Below, piece by piece: positions 1-8,216 of a stretch of 64,000 bases of DNA. Position 1 is the stretch's first letter, and each line of letters starts with the position of its first letter. Source of the stretch: Azonexus fungiphilus (lineage in GTDB: Bacteria; Pseudomonadota; Gammaproteobacteria; Burkholderiales; Rhodocyclaceae); NCBI RefSeq assembly GCF_003634965.1, contig NZ_RBXP01000001.1:1-64000 (forward strand), written 5' to 3'. The notes under the pieces are model-generated. The model saw nothing but the letters and a program-made list of their open reading frames with translations, did no database searches and was not told where the DNA came from. Position numbers and translations under genes: made by a program.

Positions 1-35
1 CGGGGCGCCGACCTAGGGGTGGTCTTCTTTTTGGC

Positions 36-65
36 TACTTTTTCTTGGCCACGCAAGAAAAAGTA
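36..65. repeat. Perfect 11-bp inverted repeat at window edge
   Basis: The arms at 36-46 (TACTTTTTCTT) and 55-65 (AAGAAAAAGTA) are exact reverse complements around an 8-base loop. It sits about 80 bases before the hypE start, between hypE and whatever lies upstream. It lacks a T-run after the right arm, so it is not a clear terminator on either strand. Similar T-rich/A-rich hairpins recur in many proteobacterial genomes, so this is probably a dispersed intergenic repeat. That identity is inference. Confidence 0.55.
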
Positions 66-143
66 CGCCCGCGCGTCAGGCGCGGAACACAGCGCATCAA
101 CACACCCAACCGCCCCCAAGAACCCACAGCCAAACCCAAAACC

Positions 144-1196
144 ATGACCTCCTCCCGTAAACCCTACATCCGCCCCCTCGACCTCAAGCACGGCCAGGTC
201 GATATGGCCCACGGTTCCGGCGGCCGGGCGATGGCGCAGTTGATCGACGAACTTTTCGCCCGCCACCTCGGCAACGAATACCTCGGTCAGGGCGACGACG
301 GCGCCGTGCTGCCGCTGCCGGGCGAAGGCCGGCTGGTGATGGCAACCGATGCCCACGTCGTCTCGCCGCTGTTCTTCCCGGGCGGCGACATCGGCTGCCT
401 GTCGGTGCATGGCACGGTCAACGACGTCGCGGTGATGGGCGCCAGGCCGCTCTACCTGGCGGCCAGCTTCATCCTCGAAGAAGGCTTCCCGCTCGGCGAT
501 CTCGCCCGCATCGTGCAGAGCATGGCGGCGGCGGCGAGCGCTGCCGGGGTGCCGGTGGTGACCGGCGATACCAAGGTGGTCGAGCGCGGCAAGGGCGACG
601 GGGTGTTCATCACCACCACCGGCGTCGGCGTCGTGCCGCCGGGGCGCGAGCTGTCCGGGCGGCGGGCGCGGCCGGGCGATGTGATCCTGGTTTCCGGCAC
701 GCTCGGCGACCACGGCATGGCGATCATGGCCGAGCGCGAAAGCCTGGGTTTCGAGTCGCCGATCGTTTCCGACACGGCCGCGCTGCACGGGCTGATCGAG
801 GTGCTGCTGGCGACGGGCGCCGACATCCGTGTGCTGCGCGATCCGACGCGCGGCGGACTGGCCACGACCTTGAACGAGATCGCCCGTCAGTCGGGCGTCG
901 GCATGATGCTGCAGGAGAAGGCGCTGCCGGTGCAGCCGGCGGTCAATGCGGCCTGCGAGTTGCTGGGGCTGGACCCGCTTTATGTCGCGAACGAAGGGAA
1001 ACTGGTGGTGATCTGCGGCGAAAATGACGCCGAAAGCTTGTTGACCGTGATGCGCGGGCATCCGCTGGGCCGGGCCGCGGCACGCATCGGCAGCGTCCAT
1101 GCCGACGAACACCATTTCGTCCAGATGACCACCGCTTTCGGCGGCCGGCGCATCGTCGACTGGCTCAGCGGCGAGCAGTTGCCGCGTATCTGCTGA
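144..1196 (+). CDS. hypE: Hydrogenase maturation protein HypE
   Basis: HypE dehydrates the S-carbamoyl group placed on its C-terminal cysteine by HypF, giving a thiocyanate that supplies the CN ligands of the NiFe hydrogenase active site together with HypCD. The protein ends in Pro-Arg-Ile-Cys, which is the diagnostic terminal cysteine. The AIR-synthase fold is recognisable from the N-terminal glycine-rich HGSGGRAM segment, the GDDGA motif and the DPTRGGLAT segment. I chose the ATG at 144 (350 residues, normal for the family); an in-frame TTG at 45 would add an unrelated basic tail. It is probably the last of an upstream hyp cluster, with hypX following after a small opposite-strand gene. Confidence 0.95.
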   Translation: MTSSRKPYIRPLDLKHGQVDMAHGSGGRAMAQLIDELFARHLGNEYLGQGDDGAVLPLPGEGRLVMATDAHVVSPLFFPGGDIGCLSVHGTVNDVAVMGARPLYLAASFILEEGFPLGDLARIVQSMAAAASAAGVPVVTGDTKVVERGKGDGVFITTTGVGVVPPGRELSGRRARPGDVILVSGTLGDHGMAIMAERESLGFESPIVSDTAALHGLIEVLLATGADIRVLRDPTRGGLATTLNEIARQSGVGMMLQEKALPVQPAVNAACELLGLDPLYVANEGKLVVICGENDAESLLTVMRGHPLGRAAARIGSVHADEHHFVQMTTAFGGRRIVDWLSGEQLPRIC

Positions 1197-1202
1197 GGCG
1201 CG

Positions 1203-1403
1203 TCAGTGGCGTTCGGCAATGAGCAGGCTGCGTACGTCGCCGACTTCGAAAAGGACCATCTCGCGGGCGTCGGCGAGGTTGTCGGCGTTGCGCACATGGA
1301 ACAGGTCGCGGCGGCCGTCGGGATAGCGGACGGCGGCGACGTATTCGACACGGGGGCGGGCGATGCTGCGGGAACGTGGCTGCTTGCGCTGGGTGGCGAC
1401 CAT
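1203..1403 (-). CDS. Small conserved-looking protein, function unknown
   Basis: This 66-residue protein has a basic N-terminus (VATQRKQPRSRS) and a compact C-terminal part with the segment RYPDGRRDLFHVRNADN. The ATG at 1403 is preceded by a GGGAG Shine-Dalgarno about nine bases upstream, which supports translation. It lies head-in between hypE and hypX, on the strand opposite to the hyp-hox block, and ends six bases from the hypE stop. No signal peptide, membrane segment or cysteine cluster is visible. I do not recognise the family. A longer in-frame extension to 1535 exists but has no good ribosome-binding site. Confidence 0.6.
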   Translation of the reverse strand: MVATQRKQPRSRSIARPRVEYVAAVRYPDGRRDLFHVRNADNLADAREMVLFEVGDVRSLLIAERH

Positions 1404-1568
1404 GTTGGTGAACTCCCTGTATGGTTTTTGCGCATCGTAGCGAAAGCCAAGTCCTTGAAAAATATGGCTAAGGTCATAAACGCACTGCCATGGGGCGGTG
1501 CACCTCCGGCAATCGCCCGTGGCTGCGTGCTTCATGCCATGCGGTTCTCCTGAAAAAACCTACCCGAC

Positions 1569-3245
1569 ATGCGGATATTATTCATAACGCAAAGTTTCAA
1601 CGGCCTGACGCAGCGACTTTTCGCCGAGCTGGGCGCCGCCGGTCACCAGCTCAGCATCGAGCTGGACATCGCCGATTCGGTGACGGAAGAGGCAGTCGCC
1701 CGCTTCCGTCCCGACCTGGTGCTGGCGCCTTTCCTGAAACGGGCGATTCCCGAATCGGTGTGGTCGGCCGTGCCCTGTTTCATCGTTCATCCCGGCATTC
1801 CCGGCGACCGCGGTCCGGCTGCGCTCGATTGGGCGATCCAGCGCGGCGAGGCGCGCTGGGGCGTCACCGTGCTGCAGGCCGAGGCAGAAATGGACGCCGG
1901 ACCGGTCTGGGCCTCGGCGGAATTTCCGATGCGCCCGGCGAGCAAGGGCTCGCTCTACCGCAACGAAGTCACCGAAGCGGCGGTACGCGCCGTATTGCAG
2001 GCGGTCGAGCGTTTCGCTACCGGAGATTTCCAGGCGCAACGCGTGCCCGGGGCGGCGCATCCGCCGATGCGCCAGGACGACCGGAAAATCGACTGGAAAA
2101 CCCGGTCGACCGTCGACGTCCTTGCCCGCCTGCGTGCCGCCGACGGTTTTCCCGGCGTCGCCGACGAACTCTTCGGGCAGCCGTGTCATTTGTTCGACGT
2201 CTGGCCGGAAGAGCGCCTGCGCGGTGCGCCGGGAGCCTTGCTGGCGCGCCGCGAGACGGCGCTGTGCCGGGCGACTGCCGACGGCGCGGTATGGATCGGT
2301 CACGTCAAGAAGCCGGGCGGCATCAAGCTGCCGGCGACCGTCGCCTTCCCGGAAGCCGCCGAGTTGCCCGAGGCGCCGCTGGCCGGCTGGGGGCAGGCCG
2401 ACCATCCGACCTGGCAGGACATCGCCTGGCGCGAGGCCGACGGCGTCGGTTTCCTGTCCTTCCGCTTCTACAACGGGGCGATGGGCACGGCGCAGTGCCG
2501 CCGGTTGACCGAGGCCTTCGGCTGGGCGACGAGGCGGCCGGTGCGGGTGATCGTCCTCGACGGCGGCAGCGATTTCTGGTCGAACGGCATCCACCTCAAC
2601 CTGATCGAGGCCGCCGACAGCCCGGCCGACGAATCCTGGGCCAACATCAACGCCATCGACGACCTGGCCGAGGCCATTTTGCGCTGCCAGACGCAGTTGA
2701 CCGTTGCCGCCGTCGGCGGCAATGCCGGCGCTGGCGGCTGTTTCCTGGCGCGCGCCTGCGACCGGGTCTGGGTACGCGACGGCGTCGTCCTCAATCCGCA
2801 CTACAAGAACATGGGCAACCTCTACGGTTCCGAGTTCTGGACCTACCTGCTGCCGCCGCGCGTCGGTGCCGACGGCGCCCGGGCGATCATGCAGCACCGC
2901 CTGCCGATGCCGGCCGCCGAGGCGGTCGCCTGCGGCTTCTACGACGCCTGCCTGCCGGCGCCCGGCTTTGCCGTCGATGTCGCCCGGCGGGCGCTGGAAA
3001 TGGCGCAGGCGGCAGATTTCCCGGCGCAACTGGCGGCCAAGGCGGCGCGCCGCGCCGCCGACGAGGCGGTGAAGCCGCTGGCGCAGTACCGGGAAGAGGA
3101 GCTGGCGGCGATGCGGCGCAATTTCTACGGCTTCGATCCGGCTTACCACGTCGCGCGTTATCATTTCGTCCATAAGAGCCCGCATTCGTGGACGCCGCGG
3201 CATCTCGCCCGGCACCGCGACCTCGACTGGAAAACGCCCGCATGA
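1569..3245 (+). CDS. hypX: Hydrogenase maturation protein HypX/HoxX
   Basis: HypX makes the CO ligand of the NiFe hydrogenase site under aerobic conditions, from a formyl group passed to coenzyme A. The 558 residues show the two expected halves: an N-terminal formyl-tetrahydrofolate transferase-like domain (His74 in the HPGIPGDRG motif) and a C-terminal crotonase/enoyl-CoA hydratase-like domain with the glycine-rich GGNAGAGG oxyanion segment. It follows hypE as in Ralstonia. Its TGA overlaps the hoxA ATG in an ATGA junction, so the two are translationally coupled. No obvious Shine-Dalgarno precedes the ATG. Presence of HypX indicates hydrogenase maturation in air. Confidence 0.95.
   Translation: MRILFITQSFNGLTQRLFAELGAAGHQLSIELDIADSVTEEAVARFRPDLVLAPFLKRAIPESVWSAVPCFIVHPGIPGDRGPAALDWAIQRGEARWGVTVLQAEAEMDAGPVWASAEFPMRPASKGSLYRNEVTEAAVRAVLQAVERFATGDFQAQRVPGAAHPPMRQDDRKIDWKTRSTVDVLARLRAADGFPGVADELFGQPCHLFDVWPEERLRGAPGALLARRETALCRATADGAVWIGHVKKPGGIKLPATVAFPEAAELPEAPLAGWGQADHPTWQDIAWREADGVGFLSFRFYNGAMGTAQCRRLTEAFGWATRRPVRVIVLDGGSDFWSNGIHLNLIEAADSPADESWANINAIDDLAEAILRCQTQLTVAAVGGNAGAGGCFLARACDRVWVRDGVVLNPHYKNMGNLYGSEFWTYLLPPRVGADGARAIMQHRLPMPAAEAVACGFYDACLPAPGFAVDVARRALEMAQAADFPAQLAAKAARRAADEAVKPLAQYREEELAAMRRNFYGFDPAYHVARYHFVHKSPHSWTPRHLARHRDLDWKTPA
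2677..2701 (-). repeat. GTCGAC-N9-A-tract motif, near match (in hypX)
   Basis: On the minus strand this reads ACG-GTCAAC, nine bases, then a block ending in AAAA. The core has one change from GTCGAC and the A-run is four bases and displaced by one, so this is the weakest member of the family described in the findings. Confidence 0.35.
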
Positions 3246-4711
3246 ATGCACCCGTGTTGCGCCGCCTGCCCGCCGTCCTCGTCGTCGACGACGAGCTGCG
3301 CTCGCAGGAAGCGCTGCGGCGCACGCTGGAAGAGGATTTCGAGGTGTTCTGCGCGTCCAGTGCCGCCGAGGGCTGGGAAATCCTTGAAATGGAGGAGGCT
3401 ACTGCCGGTGTCCGCGTCGTCCTCTGCGACCAGCGCATGCCCGGCACCACCGGCGTCCAGTTCCTCAAGGAAGTGCGCCAGCGCTGGCCGGATATCGTGC
3501 GCATCATCCTCTCCGGCTATTCCGACGCCGAGGACATCATCAGCGGCGTCAACGAAGCCGGCATCTGGCAGTACCTATTGAAGCCGTGGCAGCCCGAACA
3601 GTTGCTGCTGACGCTGCAGCGCGCCGCCGAGCTGTGGCGGCTGCAGCAGGAGAACCAGCGCCTGTCGCTCGACCTGCGCACCGCCGAGCCGGCCTTGCGC
3701 CGGCGCGTGGACAGCAAGCAGGAAAAGCTGCGCAGCACTTTCGGCCTGGCCGGCCTGGTGCGTGCCCCGGGCAGCCCGATCGAGCCGGTCTGCGACCTGG
3801 TCGCGCGCATCGCGCCCTACGACCTGTCGGTGATGGTCACCGGCGAATCCGGCACCGGCAAGGAAATGGTCGCCCGTGCCATCCACTACGAGAGCAGCCG
3901 CGCCGACAAACCCTTCATCACCGAGAACTGCGGCGCCGTCCCCGACACCCTGCTCGAATCCGAACTCTTCGGCTACAAGCGCGGCGCCTTCACCGGCGCC
4001 GTCGACGACCGCATCGGCCTGTTCCAGCAGGCCGACGGCGGCACGCTCTTCCTCGACGAGATCGGCGAAACCAGCCCGGCCTTCCAGGTCAAGCTGCTGC
4101 GTGTGCTGCAGGAGGGCGAGTTCCGGCCGCTCGGCAGCAACAAGTCGGTGTCGGTCGACGTCCGCGTGATTGCCGCCACCAACCGCGACCTCGAAGCCGA
4201 CGTGCGCACCGGCCGCTTCCGCGAAGACCTCTATTACCGGCTGGCGACCATCCCGGTGCATGTGCCGCCGCTGCGCCAGCGACCGATGGACCTGCCGCTG
4301 CTCGCCGGCCGCCTGCTCGAACAGAGCTGCGCGGCGCTGGGCAAGCCGGTGCGCGGTTTTGCCGAGGCGACGCTGGCCCGCCTCGCCGCCTACGCCTGGC
4401 CGGGCAACGTGCGCGAACTGCAGAACGAGATCCTGCGCCTGGTCGCCCTCGCCGACGGCGAACTGCTTGACCCCGAGCTGCTCTCGCCGCGCCTGCTGCA
4501 CGGACCGGCAACGCCGCTTCCGGCGAGCGACGAATGGACCGACGGCCTGTCCGGCAACCTGCGCCAGCGCATGGACCAGCTCGAACGCCGCGTGCTGCTG
4601 GCGGCGATGCAGCGCCACCAGGGCAACAAGTCGCGCGCCGCCAACGAACTCGGCCTGTCGCGCGTCGGCCTGCGCGCCAAGCTGGCGCGCCACGGATTCA
4701 CCGAGGCATGA
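3242..4711 (+). CDS. hoxA: Hydrogenase transcriptional activator HoxA (NtrC family)
   Basis: HoxA is the response regulator that switches on hydrogenase operons from sigma-54 promoters. The 489 residues comprise a receiver domain (acidic pair D16-D17, phosphoacceptor D63 in the CDQRMPG motif), a AAA+ domain with Walker A GESGTGKE near residue 201 and the sigma-54 contact loop GAFTGA near residue 248, and a C-terminal Fis-type helix-turn-helix around 455-485. It starts inside the hypX stop and its own stop overlaps the hoxB start. In Ralstonia the unphosphorylated form is the active one; whether that holds here cannot be read from sequence. No sigma-54 promoter target was recognised in the window, so its targets are probably the structural hydrogenase genes outside. 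Confidence 0.93.
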   Translation: MNAPVLRRLPAVLVVDDELRSQEALRRTLEEDFEVFCASSAAEGWEILEMEEATAGVRVVLCDQRMPGTTGVQFLKEVRQRWPDIVRIILSGYSDAEDIISGVNEAGIWQYLLKPWQPEQLLLTLQRAAELWRLQQENQRLSLDLRTAEPALRRRVDSKQEKLRSTFGLAGLVRAPGSPIEPVCDLVARIAPYDLSVMVTGESGTGKEMVARAIHYESSRADKPFITENCGAVPDTLLESELFGYKRGAFTGAVDDRIGLFQQADGGTLFLDEIGETSPAFQVKLLRVLQEGEFRPLGSNKSVSVDVRVIAATNRDLEADVRTGRFREDLYYRLATIPVHVPPLRQRPMDLPLLAGRLLEQSCAALGKPVRGFAEATLARLAAYAWPGNVRELQNEILRLVALADGELLDPELLSPRLLHGPATPLPASDEWTDGLSGNLRQRMDQLERRVLLAAMQRHQGNKSRAANELGLSRVGLRAKLARHGFTEA

Positions 4712-5703
4712 AGGTCCTCTGGCTGCAAAGCGGTGGCTGCGGCGGCTGCACCCAGTCGCTGCTCTGCCACGAGCCGCGCCCGCTGTTCGACGAACTGCGC
4801 GGCGCCGGCATCGAGTTCGTCTGGCACCCGGCGCTGTCGGAAGCCAGCGGCGAGGAAGCGCTGACCATCCTCGACGACTGCGCCAGCGGCCGCCGCGAGT
4901 TCGACGTCCTCTGCATCGAAGGCGCGATGCTGCGCGGCCCCAACGGCACCGGCAAGTTCCACCTGATGGCCGGCAGCGGCCGGCCGCTGACCGAATGGGT
5001 GCAGCGCCTGGCCGAGCGCGCCAAGTGGGTCTTCGCCATCGGTTCCTGCTCCGCCTGGGGCGGTTTTTCGGCGAACACGCCGGGCAATCCGCTGGAAGCC
5101 TGCGGCCTGCAGTACGACACCGACACGCCCGGCGGCCTGCTCGGCAAGGCCTTCCGCTCGCAGGGGGGCCTGCCGGTGGTCAATCTCGCCGGCTGCCCGA
5201 CGCATCCGGGCTGGATCGTCGATACGCTGGAAAAGCTGGCTTTCGACGGGTTGACCGTGCACGACCTTGACGAGGTCGGCCGGCCGCTGCTCTACGCCGA
5301 GCAGCTGGTGCACCACGGCTGCCCGCGCAATGAGTTCTACGAGTTCAAGGCGAGCGCCGAAAAGCACTCCGACCTCGGCTGCCTGATGGAAAACCTCGGC
5401 TGCAAGGGCACCCAGGCGCACGCCGACTGCAACACGCGGCCGTGGAACGGCGTCGGCTCCTGCCTGAAGGGCGGCTACGCCTGCATCGCCTGCACCGAGC
5501 CGGGCTTCGAATCGCCCGGCCACCCCTTCCAGGAAACCCCCAAGCTGGCCGGCATCCCGATCGGCCTGCCGGCCGACATGCCGAAGGCCTGGTTCGTCGC
5601 GCTCGCCGCATTGTCCAAGTCGGCGACGCCGAAACGAGTGCGCGACAACGCCGTCGTCGACCACACCGTGGTCCGTCCGGGCGTCAAGAAGGGCGGCAAG
5701 TGA
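4708..5703 (+). CDS. hoxB: Regulatory (H2-sensing) hydrogenase small subunit HoxB/HupU
   Basis: HoxB is the FeS-carrying small subunit of the cytoplasmic hydrogen sensor. The 331-residue protein begins directly with the hydrogenase fold: the first proximal-cluster cysteines are C11 and C14 (GGCGGC), followed later by the HHGCPRNEFYEF medial/distal-cluster segment and a CNTRPWNGVGSC segment. There is no twin-arginine signal peptide, which separates it from membrane-bound uptake hydrogenase small subunits and fits a sensor. The ATG overlaps the hoxA stop (ATGA), and hoxC follows with a GTG overlapping the TGA, so hypX-hoxA-hoxB-hoxC form one coupled unit. Confidence 0.93.
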   Translation: MKVLWLQSGGCGGCTQSLLCHEPRPLFDELRGAGIEFVWHPALSEASGEEALTILDDCASGRREFDVLCIEGAMLRGPNGTGKFHLMAGSGRPLTEWVQRLAERAKWVFAIGSCSAWGGFSANTPGNPLEACGLQYDTDTPGGLLGKAFRSQGGLPVVNLAGCPTHPGWIVDTLEKLAFDGLTVHDLDEVGRPLLYAEQLVHHGCPRNEFYEFKASAEKHSDLGCLMENLGCKGTQAHADCNTRPWNGVGSCLKGGYACIACTEPGFESPGHPFQETPKLAGIPIGLPADMPKAWFVALAALSKSATPKRVRDNAVVDHTVVRPGVKKGGK

Positions 5704-7121
5704 AGCGGATCCAGGTCGGCCCGTTCAACCGCGTCGAAGGCGACCTCGAGATCGGCCTCGACGTCGATGCCGGCCGGGTTGTCGCCGCGCGCGTCAATTC
5801 GCCGCTGTTCCGCGGGTTCGAGCAGGTCCTGGTCGGTCGCGATCCGGCCGACGCGCTGGCCGTCGTGCCGCGCATCTGCGGCATCTGCTCGGTCGCCCAG
5901 TCGGCCGCCGCCGCCAACGCGCTGAGCCGGCTGGCCGGCGTCGCGCCGCCGCCGAACGGCGAACTCGCCGGCCGCTTGGTGCTGGCGGCCGAAAACCTGG
6001 CCGACCACCTGACCCATTTCTATCTCTTCTTCATGCCGGATTTTTGCCGTCCGGCCTATGTCGACCGTCAATGGCATGGCACTGCCGCCGAACGCTTCAC
6101 GGCGCAGACCGGCAGCGCCGTCGCGCCCTGGCTGCAGGCGCGCGCGCGGCTGTTCAACCTGGCCGGCTTCCTCGCCGGCCGCTGGCCGCACACGCTGGCG
6201 CTGCAGGCCGGCGGCAGCACCAAGGCGATCGGCGCCGGCGAACGCATCCGCATCCAGGCGCTGCTGCGCGAGTTCCGCGCCTTCGTCGAGGAACGGCTGC
6301 TCGGCGACCGCCTCGAAGCCTTCGCCGCACTGCCCGACGCCGATGCCCTGCACGCCTGGGCCGCCGCTCGCAACAGCGACGCCGCGCTGTTCCTGCGCGC
6401 TGCCAGCGACCTTGGTCTCGACGCCATCGGTCGCGGTAGCGAGCGCTTCCTTTCCTACGGCGCCTACGGACTCTTCCCGGCCGGCGTCTGGCAGCCGGAT
6501 CTGACGGTCGACCCGCTCGATCCGGCAAAAATCGCCGAGGACGTCAGCCATGCCTGGCTGCACGGCGACGCGCCGCTGCCGCCGGCGCAGGGCGAAACCC
6601 GTGTCGCTGCCGACAAGGCTGGTGCCTACACCTGGTGCAAGGCGCCGCGCTACGCCGGCGAGGTCGTCGAGACCGGCGCGCTCGCCCGCCAACTCGTTGC
6701 CGGTCAGCCGCTGCTGCGCTCGCTGGTCGCCCGCCACGGCGGCAACGTCGTCGCCCGCATCGTCGCCCGCCTGATCGAAGTCGCCCGCGTCCTGCCGGCG
6801 ATGGAGGACTGGCTGCGCGCGATCGAACCCGGCGCCCCCTTCTGCCTGCCGGCGCCGCTGCCCGACAGCGGCCACGCCGTCGGCCTGGTCGAAGCCGCGC
6901 GCGGTGGTCTCGGCCACTGGCTGAGCGTGAAACGCGGGCGCATCGAGCGCTACCAGATCATCGCCCCGACCACCTGGAACTTCTCCCCGCGCGACGCCGC
7001 CGGCACCCCCGGCGCCCTCGAACAGGCCCTGGTCGGCCTGCCCGCCGGCGACGGCGCACCGCCGACCGTGCAGCACGTCGTGCGCAGTTTCGATCCGTGC
7101 ATGGTGTGTACGGTGCATTGA
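5700..7121 (+). CDS. hoxC: Regulatory hydrogenase large subunit HoxC/HupV
   Basis: HoxC carries the NiFe active site of the H2 sensor. The 473 residues include the N-terminal ligand pair C60 and C63 (RICGIC) and the C-terminal pair C467 and C470 (DPCMVCTVH). The protein ends exactly at His473, so there is no cleavable C-terminal peptide; this is characteristic of regulatory hydrogenases, which mature without an endopeptidase. The start is a GTG overlapping the hoxB stop. The gene contains two copies of the bipartite GTCGAC/A-tract motif, one on each strand. The usual next gene, hoxJ, is not adjacent; a matching kinase lies 4.6 kb downstream behind nikR. Confidence 0.93.
   Translation: MKRIQVGPFNRVEGDLEIGLDVDAGRVVAARVNSPLFRGFEQVLVGRDPADALAVVPRICGICSVAQSAAAANALSRLAGVAPPPNGELAGRLVLAAENLADHLTHFYLFFMPDFCRPAYVDRQWHGTAAERFTAQTGSAVAPWLQARARLFNLAGFLAGRWPHTLALQAGGSTKAIGAGERIRIQALLREFRAFVEERLLGDRLEAFAALPDADALHAWAAARNSDAALFLRAASDLGLDAIGRGSERFLSYGAYGLFPAGVWQPDLTVDPLDPAKIAEDVSHAWLHGDAPLPPAQGETRVAADKAGAYTWCKAPRYAGEVVETGALARQLVAGQPLLRSLVARHGGNVVARIVARLIEVARVLPAMEDWLRAIEPGAPFCLPAPLPDSGHAVGLVEAARGGLGHWLSVKRGRIERYQIIAPTTWNFSPRDAAGTPGALEQALVGLPAGDGAPPTVQHVVRSFDPCMVCTVH
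6041..6065 (-). repeat. GTCGAC-N9-A-tract motif, minus orientation (in hoxC)
   Basis: The plus strand reads TTTTTGCCGT, nine bases, then GTCGAC followed by CGT, an exact-spacing copy in reverse orientation. It encodes part of the hoxC peptide PDFCRPAYVDRQ, so the motif is accommodated within a conserved protein. Confidence 0.7.
6507..6531 (+). repeat. GTCGAC-N9-A-tract motif, plus orientation (in hoxC)
   Basis: ACG-GTCGAC, nine bases, then CCGGCAAAAA with the standard spacing. It is read in frame as LTVDPLDPAKI. Confidence 0.75.
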
Positions 7122-7131
7122 GGCTGCGGCG

Positions 7132-7137
7132 TAGAAT
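7132..7137 (+). promoter_or_regulatory. Candidate -10 box for speG
   Basis: TAGAAT (five of six bases of the consensus) lies 30 bases before the speG start, with a TGGAG ribosome-binding site between. I could not pick a convincing -35 element, so this is a weak call. Confidence 0.35.
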
Positions 7138-7166
7138 CTTCCGGGTCTGAACCGCCTGGAGTTCTC

Positions 7167-7700
7167 ATGTCGGAATCCCTGATCCTGCGCCCGCTGGAGC
7201 GCGAAGACCTGCGCTTCGTCCACGAGCTCGACAACAACGAAACGGTCATGCACTACTGGTTCGAGGAGCCTTACGAGGCTTTCGTCGAACTCGCCGATCT
7301 CTACGACCGCCACATCCATGACCAGAGCGAGCGCCGCTTCATCGCCGAGGTTGGCGGCGAGCGGGTTGGGCTGGTCGAACTGGTCGAGATCAACCACATC
7401 CACCGTCGCGCCGAGTTCCAGATCATCATCGCGCCCAGCCATCAGGGCCAGGGCTACGCCACGCTCGCTACCCGCCTGGCGATGGATTACGCCTTCACCG
7501 TGCTCAACCTGTACAAGCTCTACCTGATCGTCGATTGCGCCAACGAGCGCGCCGTCAATGTCTACGCCAAGCTCGGCTTCGTCGAGGAAGGGCGCCTGCG
7601 CGAGGAGTTCTTCGTTGACGGCGAGTACCGCGACGTGTTGCGGATGGCGGTTTTCCAGCCCGATTACCTGGCGCGGCGGCGGCTTGCTGCGTCGGCTTGA
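7167..7700 (+). CDS. speG: Spermidine N1-acetyltransferase SpeG
   Basis: SpeG acetylates spermidine and spermine, relieving polyamine excess. The 177 residues match the Escherichia coli enzyme closely along the whole length, for example [10 protein letters not shown] at the N-terminus, the [10 protein letters not shown] polyamine-site segment, and the acetyl-CoA-binding region [23 protein letters not shown] Shine-Dalgarno precedes the ATG. It stands alone between the regulatory hydrogenase genes and a STAS-like gene and has no evident link to hydrogen metabolism, so it marks the start of the block that separates hoxC from hoxJ. Confidence 0.93.
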   Translation: MSESLILRPLEREDLRFVHELDNNETVMHYWFEEPYEAFVELADLYDRHIHDQSERRFIAEVGGERVGLVELVEINHIHRRAEFQIIIAPSHQGQGYATLATRLAMDYAFTVLNLYKLYLIVDCANERAVNVYAKLGFVEEGRLREEFFVDGEYRDVLRMAVFQPDYLARRRLAASA

Positions 7701-7721
7701 ATTTGTAACCGGTTAACAACA

Positions 7722-7750
7722 TTGTCATTAAATTGTCGTTGATCTATGCT
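7722..7750 (+). promoter_or_regulatory. Sigma-70-type promoter of the STAS-like gene
   Basis: The -35 element TTGTCA (7722-7727) and -10 element TATGCT (7745-7750) are separated by exactly 17 bases, and an AGGGAGC ribosome-binding site follows before the ATG at 7783. Just upstream lies a 10-base palindrome, TAACCGGTTA (7706-7715), that could be an operator. Confidence 0.55.
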
Positions 7751-7782
7751 CTCCTGATAAAAAATCTCAGGGAGCTTCGATC

Positions 7783-8202
7783 ATGGGTGCAGGTCTGCCG
7801 CCGGCGATCGCCGTCGATCTCGCGAATGCGCGATGCGTCATCATTTTTCCCGCCTACCTGGCGCATACGCGGATGCCCGAGTGCATCCGCCGGCTGGCCG
7901 GCGTTGCCGACTGCCGCGAACTGGTCCTCGATTTCTCGGCCACGCGCGAAGTCGACCTGACCGCCTGGGCCGGCCTGTTGCTGCTCCAGCGCCTGTTCGG
8001 CGAGCAGTACAGGATCCGGGTCCGCGGCGCTTCGCCGCGCATCGAGGAACACTGCAATGTGCTCGGCATCGGCCGGCCGGCGCATCCGCTGCAGCTGTTC
8101 GCGCTCTATCTGCTGCCGGTGTCGCGACCGGCCCGGTTCGGCCTGCTGCTGTCGCTGCTCTCGGTCAGCGCCGTCGCCGCCGCACAGTGGATCGGCGGCT
8201 GA
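7783..8202 (+). CDS. STAS-like domain protein with C-terminal membrane anchor
   Basis: The 139-residue protein has an N-terminal alpha/beta part resembling STAS (anti-sigma-antagonist-like) domains: a strand ELVLDFSATREVDLTAWAGLLLLQRL and a following strand-helix pair ending near residue 100. The last 25 residues form a hydrophobic segment (GLLLSLLSVSAVAAAQW) that could be a tail anchor. No canonical phosphorylatable Ser/Thr of SpoIIAA proteins stands out. Its stop overlaps an 18-base palindrome shared with the convergent AAA+ gene. The family assignment is by fold pattern only. Confidence 0.55.
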   Translation: MGAGLPPAIAVDLANARCVIIFPAYLAHTRMPECIRRLAGVADCRELVLDFSATREVDLTAWAGLLLLQRLFGEQYRIRVRGASPRIEEHCNVLGIGRPAHPLQLFALYLLPVSRPARFGLLLSLLSVSAVAAAQWIGG

Positions 8203-8216
8203 CGGCGCGCCGTCAG
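8199..8216. repeat. 18-bp perfect palindrome spanning two stop codons
   Basis: CTGACGGCG followed by CGCCGTCAG is an exact palindrome. It contains the TGA of the STAS-like gene (8200-8202) and the reversed TGA of the AAA+ gene (8213-8215). It could fold as a hairpin in both transcripts, but no U-tract follows on either strand. Confidence 0.5.

Noticed and set aside
1404..1568. Possible sigma-54 promoter before hypX
   Set aside because: GG and GC dinucleotides occur, but no site with the proper -24/-12 bases and spacing could be found; the gap otherwise holds only the ribosome-binding site of the small divergent gene.
2087..2118. GTCGAC-containing stretch in hypX with nearby A-runs
   Set aside because: The A-runs are not at the nine-base spacing on either strand, so it does not qualify as a member of the motif family.
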